Source: Undibacterium umbellatum (GTDB lineage: Bacteria; Pseudomonadota; Gammaproteobacteria; Burkholderiales; Burkholderiaceae_D). Taken from it: a DNA stretch of 64,000 nt. The DNA lies in NCBI RefSeq assembly GCF_014284125.1, contig NZ_JACOFX010000002.1:186001-250000 (forward strand), read 5' to 3'. Position 1 is the stretch's first letter; each line of letters opens with the position of its first letter. The notes below the pieces were generated by a model. That model was not told the DNA's origin. It did not search any database and worked only from the letters and a program-made list of their open reading frames with translations. Below, piece after piece: positions 54,015-61,741 of this stretch. The position numbers were made by a program, and so were the translations under genes.

Positions 54015-55661
54015 ATGAACATTACCCTGACCCCCGAATGGAAAGCTCTGCTGGCTCATCAGCAAAGATTGGAACAGCAGCACCTGCGTGATTTGTTTGC
54101 AGCCGATAGTGACAGGTTCAGGCATTTTTCGGTAGAGCTGGATGGCTTGCTGGTGGATTATTCCAAACAGCGCATAGACCAGCCAACGCTGGATAGCCTG
54201 ATGTCCCTGGCGCGTCTGTCCAAAGTGGAAAGCTGGCGTGATCGCATGTTTGCTGGTGAAAAAATCAATATTAGTGAAGACCGCGCCGTCTTGCATACAG
54301 CATTGCGACATACCGATTTCACGCCCTTCCCGAACGAAGCAGAAGATGTCATGCCCAAAGTCAGGGCAGTGCGCAAACAGATGCGTGACATCGTCGAACG
54401 GGTACGCAGTGGCTTGTGGCGCGGCTTCAAGGGTGATGCGATACAGACTGTGGTCAACATAGGCATAGGTGGCTCAGACCTTGGCCCCAAGCTGGCGACG
54501 CGTGCCCTGTCGGCCTTCCAGCATCCTGGTCTGGCCTTTTACTATGTCTCGAACCTCGATAGTGCCCACCTGGCCCCCTTGCTGGAAAAGCTGGACCCGC
54601 GCACTACCTTGTTCATCGTTGCCTCAAAAACTTTTACTACGCAAGAAACCAGCATCAATGCCCAGACTGCGCGTACCTGGCTGATGGCAGCGGCGATGGA
54701 AGAGTGGGCCATCAGCAAGCATTTCATTGCAGTCACTTCCAGCCCTGGCAAAGCACATGAATTCGGCATCCCTGACGCGAATATTCTGGAAATCTGGGAC
54801 TGGGTAGGCGGTCGTTATTCGCTATGGTCAGCGGTTGGTCTGTCGGTTGCCCTGGCGATAGGCATGAATGGTTTTGAGCGTCTGCTGGCCGGTGCTGAAA
54901 CCATGGACAAGCATTTCTGCAACTCGCCGCTGGAAAAAAACTTGCCGGTACTGCTGGCCCTGATCTCGATCTGGAATACCAATTTTCTCGGGGCAGAAAC
55001 CACGGCCATCTTGCCGTATAACGAGTCGATACGCCATCTGCCTGCCTTTTTACAACAGTTGGAGATGGAATCGAATGGCAAGACTGTAGGTCGTGATGGT
55101 GAAGCCCTCACTTGCCGCGCCAATCCCATTGTCTGGGGGGAGATAGGTGTGAATGGCCAGCATGCCTTCTTTCAGCTCCTGCACCAGGGCGGCTGGCTCA
55201 TCCCCTGCGATTTTGTGGTGGCAGCTTCCAGTGATTATCCCTTGCCAGGTCACCAGGCACCTCTGTTGGCAAACTGCCTGGCCCAGAGTGCGGCCCTGGC
55301 CTTTGGCAAGACTGAGGCGCAGGCGCGTGACGAATTGTCGCAAGCAGGCCTCAGTGATGTGCATATCGGCAAACTATTGCCGCACAAGGTCTTTGCGGGC
55401 AATCAGCCATCCACCACCATACTCATGCCCAGTTTGGATCCTTTCCAGTTAGGCATGTTGCTGGCTTTATATGAACACAAGGTGTTTGTGCAGGGCGTGA
55501 TCTGGGGTATCAACTCATTTGACCAGTGGGGTGTGGAGCTGGGCAAGCAACTGGCTAACCGCCTCTTGCCAGCGATTTTAGGTAACCAGGATTATGATTC
55601 GCATTTGGACACATCGACTAGCGGCCTGATTGCTTATTTTCGCAGGCATGGACATGTGTAA
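54015..55661 (+). CDS. pgi: Glucose-6-phosphate isomerase
   Basis: 548 residues, the length of the E. coli enzyme. Signatures: [60 protein letters not shown] (catalytic His) and [20 protein letters not shown]-type C-terminus ([20 protein letters not shown]). Interconverts glucose-6-P and fructose-6-P. Stands alone with its own -10 box. Confidence 0.97.
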   Translation: [548 protein letters not shown]

Positions 55662-55777
55662 GGCTGTAAAGTGATTGAAAGAAATAGTTAAAACTCCTCG
55701 AAAGCATATTGTCAAAGTTGACGCAAAGAATCTTGCTTGATATAAAGAAACTTCTTAAATCAATTCAGGATGCGCCT

Positions 55778-55885
55778 ATGTGGACAGGAATTTTGGGTGT
55801 TGTTTCAGTCGTCATCGTAGTGACCATGGTTGTATTGATACGTGCCATGAATAAAGAAGCGCGCCGCTCTGATCACCAGAATTGA
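55778..55885 (+). CDS. Small single-pass membrane peptide (35 residues)
   Basis: Encodes MWTGILGVVSVVIVVTMVVL then IRAMNKEARRSDHQN. One hydrophobic helix followed by a basic/polar tail, so probably inserted with the tail in the cytosol. AGGA lies 7 bases before the ATG, and a strong terminator begins 4 bases after the stop; the tight fit supports a real gene, possibly read with pgi. Too short to match a family by eye. Function unknown. Confidence 0.6.
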   Translation: MWTGILGVVSVVIVVTMVVLIRAMNKEARRSDHQN

Positions 55886-55888
55886 ATC

Positions 55889-55920
55889 AAAAAACGCAGA
55901 CCAGGGTCTGCGTTTTTTTT
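55889..55920 (+). terminator. Terminator after the small membrane peptide gene
   Basis: AAAAAACGCAGAC-CAGG-GTCTGCGTTTTTT, 13-bp perfect stem and a run of eight T. Works in both directions (also for convergent gloA). Confidence 0.92.
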
Positions 55921-55933
55921 ATGCACAGGCTGA

Positions 55934-56353
55934 TTACCAGCTACCTGTGTTTGGCATTGAGGCCCAGGGCTCAGCAGGTGCCAGCGGCTCACCCTGCTGC
56001 AGCAATTCTATCGAGACATTGTCGGGTGAACGTACGAAAGCCATATGACCATCGCGTGGCGGGCGGTTGATAGTGACACCGTGATCAGCCAGGCGTTGGC
56101 ATAACTGGTAGATGTTTTCGACGCGGTAAGCCAGGTGGCCAAAATTGCGGCCGCCGGTATATTCTTCTGGATCCCAGTTATAGGTCAGCTCTACCTGAGC
56201 ATCATGGTCGCCTGGTGCTGCCAGATACACCAGGGTAAACCGGCCTTTGGGATATTCTTTCTGGTGTACCAGTTCCAGTCCAAGTGCATCTCGGTAAAAA
56301 CGCAGGGAAGCCTCAAGATCGGTGACGCGCACCATGGTGTGCAGATATTTCAT
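55934..56353 (-). CDS. gloA: Lactoylglutathione lyase (glyoxalase I)
   Basis: 139 residues. VOC fold. Metal ligands are visible in the standard places: His5 ([10 protein letters not shown]), Glu in QVELTYNW, His in NFGHLAYRV and Glu in NVSIELLQ. Converts the methylglyoxal-glutathione hemithioacetal to lactoylglutathione, typically with nickel. Start at ATG 56353 is chosen over TTG 56365 because it gives the family N-terminus. The strong hairpin at 55889-55920 ends the transcript. Confidence 0.95.
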   Translation of the reverse strand: MKYLHTMVRVTDLEASLRFYRDALGLELVHQKEYPKGRFTLVYLAAPGDHDAQVELTYNWDPEEYTGGRNFGHLAYRVENIYQLCQRLADHGVTINRPPRDGHMAFVRSPDNVSIELLQQGEPLAPAEPWASMPNTGSW

Positions 56354-56439
56354 GTTTGCTTTCAAAAAAATCCTGCCATGGAGTCGTATCTCCGTGACAG
56401 TACAGAAAATACCAGGATTCTAGCTGAATTTTCGAAATG

Positions 56440-58809
56440 CTATTTTATGCAGACTATTCTGATTTGCTTCATATCCGTAATCCCCGACAAGACTTTTTCT
56501 ATGCCATCCATTTTCAGGGTCAGCATGCCATCTGCCAGCGCGGCAGTCAGCAGTTCGGAAACGCGGGCATGGTCTTGTATGAGTTTTTTGATGGTGTCAT
56601 TGGCAACCATGAGTTCATGTAAACCGACCCGGCCTTTATAGCCTTTCGAGCAATGTTCACAGCCTACCGCTTTGTATAGAGTGAATTTACCAGTGTTGTC
56701 TGCGTACTGGCTTTGCCAGGTTGTGAACACTTTTTTCTTGGCTTCCACCGGGTTTTTGAGAAACAGCTCGGTATTCAGCAATTCCTGGCAGTATTCGTCC
56801 AGCAAAGCTACCAATTCTTCTTTCTCAGGATGGTAGACCAGTTTGCATTTGCCACACAGACGCTTGGTCAAGCGTTGGGCCAGGATGCCGAGCAAGGCAT
56901 CCGCAAAATTGAAAGGGTCCATACCCATGTCGAGCAAGCGGACGATGGATTCTGGCGCGCTATTGGTATGCAGGGTGGCGAACACCAAGTGACCTGTCAG
57001 TGAAGCTTCCAGACCGATAGACACTGTTTCCTTGTCGCGCATTTCACCGACCATGATGATGTCAGGGTCAGCCCGCAAAAACGCCCGCATGACAGTGGCA
57101 AAGTCCATGCCAGCCTTGCGGTTGACCTGTACCTGGCGCAAGCCTCTTTGGGTGATTTCCACCGGATCTTCGGCTGTCCAGATCTTTGTCTCTGGCGTGT
57201 TCAAATGACTTAATACTGAGTGGAGGGTGGTGGTCTTGCCAGAACCGGTGGGGCCGCAAACAAAAAACAGACCATAGGGTTTGCTGACCACATTTTTCAG
57301 GCGTTCCAGGTTGTAGGGCAACACACCCAGTTTATCGATGGGAATAGGTTCTCCCGCTGCCAGAATACGCATAACGACATCTTCCATGCCGCCCGAAGAG
57401 GGGATGGTGGCAACACGCAGCTCTATATCAAAGGGCCCATATTTCTTGAACTTGATCTTGCCATCCTGGGGTTTGCGGCGTTCAGAAATATCCAGGTCAC
57501 ACATAATCTTGATACGTGCCAGCAGCGCGCTGCGGTAACTTGCCGGTATTTCGATGTAGGGCGACAAGGTACCATCCTTGCGGAAACGTATCAGGGTTTT
57601 CTCTTTGCCTGGTCGAGGTTCTATATGGATGTCAGAAGCACCTTGCTGATAGGCGTCGATGATGATTTTGTTGATCAGTTTGACCAACTCGTTTTCAACC
57701 GCAGCCGATACCTCGACGACGGCCTGGCCAGCATGTTCTTCATCTTCGTCTTCCATGCCAGACAGCAGTTCATCGACAGAACCGCCATCGTTGGCACTAC
57801 CAAAGAACTGGTCTATGGTCTGGCGGAATTCTTTCTTGGTGGTGACCCGGTAATGGATTTTTGAAGTGGCAAAGACATGGTTGACGACATGGGTGGTATT
57901 GGTATGCTCAGGGTCTATCGCCAAGACTGTCAATCCATTCTGGTCTTCCATGATGGGCAGCCAGGAATTTTGTTCCACATATTGGCGCTTGAGTCTTTTG
58001 ACCAGGTCAATCGGGATGATGCGCTCAGGCTTGTATTCTTCATATGGCACATTGAAATACTTGGACAAGGCTTGTCCAAGTATGCTTCGCTGTACCTTGA
58101 ATTCATCTATCAACACATCTTCCAGGTCCAGCAGATTGCGGCGTGCCGAGCGGACAGCCAGTTCCAGTTCAGGAGCAGAGAGTATGGCTTCGGAGACCAG
58201 GAAATCAAATTTGGTGCGTGGTGTGTTGGTAGGTAACACCTTGCTCTTTTGTGAAAACGCAACAGCCAGGGTTTCGCACAGGGCTTGTACACCTTCTGCA
58301 GCGATGGCAGTAAAGGCATTGCCCAGGCGATGATTAATGAATTGGACGACACCCAGCAATTCCTTGCTGTGCGCATCAATGATCGGCGCCACCAGCATTT
58401 GCTTGGTGCGGTATCCAGTGCGCTGATCGACCGCCCGCTGGAACTTCAGGGTGGGGGAATGCGAGCGCAGCTCATCATCATCATAGACGTCGTGCAGGCT
58501 GATCATGGTCTTGGTCAGGGCGACATGGCCAGCAATACTTTGGTCAGAAATAGATAAGCGCAAGTCTTTGAACGAGTTCAGACCAGTCTTGATTTTGGAA
58601 ATTAGGGTGATTTTATCCTGCGCGACCACGTAGATAGTCAGGCGGTCACATTCGAACAGATTGCAAATGTCCGGCGAGACGTCCAACATGATCTGGTCCA
58701 ATGCATCGGCACCATGGATTTTATTCGTCAAGGCTTGCAAGTTTTTAAAAAATTGCAGCCTGTGATCGAGGTTTTCTTTGGAAGAATTTGCGACTTGAGC
58801 AGTTACCAC
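56440..58809 (-). CDS. GAF-domain fused GspE/PilB-type secretion ATPase
   Basis: About 789 residues. Domain order: N-terminal GAF (about 15-195; LDQIMLDVSPDICNLFECDR, LLGVVQFINHRLG), a GspE/MshE-type N-terminal domain (about 225-370; EDVLIDEFKVQRSILGQALS, YFNVPYEEYKPERIIPIDLV), then the hexameric ATPase: Walker A GPTGSGKTTTLHS, Asp box TAEDPVEITQRGL, Walker B DIIMVGEMRDKET, His box TGHLVFATLHTNSA. Zn-type CGKC and CEHC pairs follow. Such ATPases drive type II secretion or type IV pilus extension, but no other pilus or secretion gene is nearby, so it is an orphan. GAF suggests control by a small ligand or nucleotide. GTG 58809 with AAGGA 9 bases upstream is preferred over GTG 58842. Confidence 0.9.
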   Translation of the reverse strand: MVTAQVANSSKENLDHRLQFFKNLQALTNKIHGADALDQIMLDVSPDICNLFECDRLTIYVVAQDKITLISKIKTGLNSFKDLRLSISDQSIAGHVALTKTMISLHDVYDDDELRSHSPTLKFQRAVDQRTGYRTKQMLVAPIIDAHSKELLGVVQFINHRLGNAFTAIAAEGVQALCETLAVAFSQKSKVLPTNTPRTKFDFLVSEAILSAPELELAVRSARRNLLDLEDVLIDEFKVQRSILGQALSKYFNVPYEEYKPERIIPIDLVKRLKRQYVEQNSWLPIMEDQNGLTVLAIDPEHTNTTHVVNHVFATSKIHYRVTTKKEFRQTIDQFFGSANDGGSVDELLSGMEDEDEEHAGQAVVEVSAAVENELVKLINKIIIDAYQQGASDIHIEPRPGKEKTLIRFRKDGTLSPYIEIPASYRSALLARIKIMCDLDISERRKPQDGKIKFKKYGPFDIELRVATIPSSGGMEDVVMRILAAGEPIPIDKLGVLPYNLERLKNVVSKPYGLFFVCGPTGSGKTTTLHSVLSHLNTPETKIWTAEDPVEITQRGLRQVQVNRKAGMDFATVMRAFLRADPDIIMVGEMRDKETVSIGLEASLTGHLVFATLHTNSAPESIVRLLDMGMDPFNFADALLGILAQRLTKRLCGKCKLVYHPEKEELVALLDEYCQELLNTELFLKNPVEAKKKVFTTWQSQYADNTGKFTLYKAVGCEHCSKGYKGRVGLHELMVANDTIKKLIQDHARVSELLTAALADGMLTLKMDGIEKVLSGITDMKQIRIVCIK

Positions 58810-59140
58810 GATTCTTTTTCCTTGAGCCGTTGTGTGTCTCACACAGAAATTATCAGCTTATTCTCAACTAAAGCGGTGGAGTGATTGCAAGATACTGTAA
58901 ATTAGTGTTCTCTTGAGTCAATTTTTACAAAAATGTATCATGGAAATTGAATGTCTGACCAGATAGTCAACTCTTTATAGCGCAAAGCTGCAATTTAGCC
59001 TATCTTCAGGAGACATGCATGCGAAGAAGGCTCGTGTTTCTGGAGAAAATGGTAAGCTAGTCCTGAGATTTATGCCTGCAAGGTGTTAATCTAAAGATAA
59101 CAAAGCCCTGGCTTTTCAGCGGCGCACTATTTCTGTATTT
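58810..59140. other. Divergent intergenic region
   Basis: About 330 bases between the GAF-ATPase (minus) and the cAMP phosphodiesterase (plus). AT-rich in the centre, presumably promoters for both. I see no gene, repeat or hairpin that can be defended. Confidence 0.45.
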
Positions 59141-59905
59141 ATGAACTTACAAATTCTTGGTTGTGCAGGCGGCATCGGTGGTAGCGGACCCTACACAACC
59201 AGCATGTTAATTGATGACGATGTCCTGCTGGACGCAGGCACAGGCTTGTCGCTGCTCAGCCTGGAGCAATTGGCGGCTATAGATCACGTTTTTATCAGCC
59301 ATAGTCATCTCGACCATGTTGCGGGCCTGGCTTTGCTTATGGATGCAGTGTTTGGCAAGCGCAGCAAACCTGTTACGGTACATGCCTCGGCAGAAGTCTT
59401 GCATGCCTTGAAAACTCATGTATTCAACTGGATCATCTGGCCAGATTTCAACACTTTGCCCAATGCAGAGCAGCCATCCATGCAATACCATGAAATGCCA
59501 GCAGGTAGCAGCCTGACACTGGGTAGCAGGGAGTTTACCTCGCATGCGGTGAATCACACTTCTGGTTCTGTTGGCTACTTGGTACGTGAACGAGGGAGGG
59601 GTTTCTTGTTCACTGGTGACATGGCAAGCACGCCAGCATTATGGCAAGACCTTGCCGGGAAGTCTGGCCTGGACATGGTTATTGTTGATTGCTCTTTCCC
59701 CAATGCAGAGGCAGAGTTGGCCTTGATTTCCAAGCATTTTTGTCCGGCTTCATTGATAGATGACATAGCCGCCGTGCCTGTTCATGTCAGATTCTTCATC
59801 TATCATCTGAAGCCAGGGCAAGAAGCACAAATCATGGCAGAACTGGGGCAGAGCAAGGACAGGATTTTTAAAGCCCTGCAAACGGGTGAGCAGTTCAAAT
59901 TTTGA
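59141..59905 (+). CDS. Metallo-beta-lactamase-fold class II cAMP phosphodiesterase-like protein
   Basis: 254 residues. Di-zinc motif HSHLDH at 54-59 (HVFISHSHLDHVAGLALLMD), later His in SHAVNHTSGSVGY and Asp in FLFTGDMASTPALW. The N-terminal MNLQILGCAGGIGGSGPYTT and the arrangement resemble class II cyclic nucleotide phosphodiesterases (yeast PDE1, bacterial CpdP) rather than beta-lactamases or glyoxalase II. Would hydrolyse 3',5'-cAMP (or cGMP) in the cytosol. Notably two genes upstream of an adenylate/guanylate cyclase. Activity is inferred. Confidence 0.82.
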   Translation: MNLQILGCAGGIGGSGPYTTSMLIDDDVLLDAGTGLSLLSLEQLAAIDHVFISHSHLDHVAGLALLMDAVFGKRSKPVTVHASAEVLHALKTHVFNWIIWPDFNTLPNAEQPSMQYHEMPAGSSLTLGSREFTSHAVNHTSGSVGYLVRERGRGFLFTGDMASTPALWQDLAGKSGLDMVIVDCSFPNAEAELALISKHFCPASLIDDIAAVPVHVRFFIYHLKPGQEAQIMAELGQSKDRIFKALQTGEQFKF

Positions 59906-60012
59906 AATTCAGTATCTAAAGTCATACACTGTTCATGTTGCGCACGCAAACTGGCGCAGTGATGAATCAAGGCGGCGTAGCATATATTTGGAACGATCTG
60001 GAGAAGGTGACT

Positions 60013-61653
60013 ATGACTGCACTAAGCAGTAGCGAAATTGCACAAAGACTGGAAAAGCTGACCGAGCTTAGTCTGGAACTGAGCAGTAATCACGACACAC
60101 CTTTATTGCTGGAAAACATACTGCGTTCGGCAAAAAGTATTACTTATGCCGACGGTGGCACTTTGTACCGCACTAGCCAGGACAAACAAAGCCTGTGCTT
60201 CAATATCTCTTTGAATGATACCCTGAATATGTACCAGGGTGGGGTCAAGGGGCAGACAGTTGATATACCCAATATTCCCCTGATCGACACGAACGGCAAT
60301 AAGAATTTGAATGCAGTGGCAGCATATGCTGCCAACTACAAACTGTCCGTGAATATCCAGGATGTGTATACCGTCGGTGTTTTCAATTTTTCAGGCACGC
60401 GCAATTTTGACCTGCAATTTAATTACAAGACCAAATCCCTGCTGACCGTGCCCATGCATGATCATGAAGGGGAGCTGATAGGTGTGCTGCAACTCATCAA
60501 TGCTACCGACCCAGAAAATGGTGAGCCCCGCCCGTTTAGCGAAACTGACCAGCGATTCATCGAAGCACTGGCTTCACAGGCTGCCATCGCCCTGACCAAC
60601 CAGCAATTGATATCGCAACTTGAAAACCTGTTCGTCTCGCTGGTACATTTGATCAATATTGGCATCGATGAAAAATCACCACACACTGGCAGGCATTGCC
60701 AGCATGTGCCAGAACTGACCATGTTGCTGGCCAATGCAGTGCATGAAACCCGTGAAGGACCGCTCGCCCATTTTTCCATGACCGACAAAGACCGCAAGGA
60801 ATTGTGGATGGCTGGCATCCTGCATGACTGCGGCAAGATTTCGACCCCTGTGCATGTCGTAGAAAAATCCACCAAGCTGGAAACCATTTTTGACCGGATA
60901 CAATTGCTCGATACCCGTTTTGAAGTTCTGAAGCGAGATGCAGAGATCAGGGTTTGGAAGAGTAAGTGCGCTTTATACCAGGCCAGCATCAACAATGAAA
61001 ATCTGATCGCCGAACTGGAGCAAGGCTTGCAGGCAGAGTTGGCTAAAATTGAAGATGCCAGAAATTTTTTACGCAAATTGAATATAGGCTCAGAAAGAAC
61101 CAGCCCGGAAGACTTGCAGCGCGTGGCCGATGTCGCTACATGGCAATGGACCGATGCTGATGGTGACGTGCAGCCTTTCCTGAGTGCGAATGAGGTCGAA
61201 AACCTGTCAGTGCGCGCAGGTACTCTGAATGCGCAAGAGCGCGCTATCATCAATAACCATATTTCCACCACCATCAAGATGCTGGAAGCCTTGCCCTGGC
61301 CCAAGCATTTGCAGAATGTGCCTGAATACGCTGGCGGCCATCATGAACGTATGGACGGAAAAGGTTACCCACGTGGCCTGCGCGGTGAGCAAATGTCTGT
61401 GCAAGCCAAGATCATGGCGATAGCCGACATCTTTGAAGCGCTGACTGCAAAAGACCGCCCTTACAAGGATGGCAAGACCCTGACAGAATCACTGCACATC
61501 CTGGGCAGCTTTGCACTGAATGGCCATATTGATCCAGACTTGTTCAATATCTTCGTCAGGAAAAAAGTTTATCTGACTTATGCCGAGCGATTCATGGACA
61601 AGAGTCAGATTGATGATGTCGATCTGAGCAAGGTGCCAGGTTACAAGGCGTAG
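60013..61653 (+). CDS. GAF-HD-GYP protein, putative cyclic-di-GMP phosphodiesterase
   Basis: 546 residues. GAF domain (about 20-200; LLLENILRSAKSITYADGGT, LIGVLQLINATD), a helical linker and an HD-GYP domain split by an insert: HTGRHCQHVPEL, HD at 271-272 (GILHDCGKISTP), about 130 inserted residues (LETIFDRIQLLDTRFEVLKR onward, a coiled coil), then INNHISTTIKML, GGHHERMDGKGYPRGL and MAIADIFEAL. The metal ligands are intact. The long insert between the HD and GYP parts is unusual. GAAGG 5 bases upstream of ATG 60013 fixes the start; the earlier in-frame ATG 59935 has no such site. Confidence 0.92.
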   Translation: MTALSSSEIAQRLEKLTELSLELSSNHDTPLLLENILRSAKSITYADGGTLYRTSQDKQSLCFNISLNDTLNMYQGGVKGQTVDIPNIPLIDTNGNKNLNAVAAYAANYKLSVNIQDVYTVGVFNFSGTRNFDLQFNYKTKSLLTVPMHDHEGELIGVLQLINATDPENGEPRPFSETDQRFIEALASQAAIALTNQQLISQLENLFVSLVHLINIGIDEKSPHTGRHCQHVPELTMLLANAVHETREGPLAHFSMTDKDRKELWMAGILHDCGKISTPVHVVEKSTKLETIFDRIQLLDTRFEVLKRDAEIRVWKSKCALYQASINNENLIAELEQGLQAELAKIEDARNFLRKLNIGSERTSPEDLQRVADVATWQWTDADGDVQPFLSANEVENLSVRAGTLNAQERAIINNHISTTIKMLEALPWPKHLQNVPEYAGGHHERMDGKGYPRGLRGEQMSVQAKIMAIADIFEALTAKDRPYKDGKTLTESLHILGSFALNGHIDPDLFNIFVRKKVYLTYAERFMDKSQIDDVDLSKVPGYKA

Positions 61654-61741
61654 CGATACTTGAGCTAACTCGCGCTTGCTTCTGACGGGAATTAGCTTCA
61701 TCAATATCTGCGCTTGATACAAAAGTCATATGGGAGGTAAC

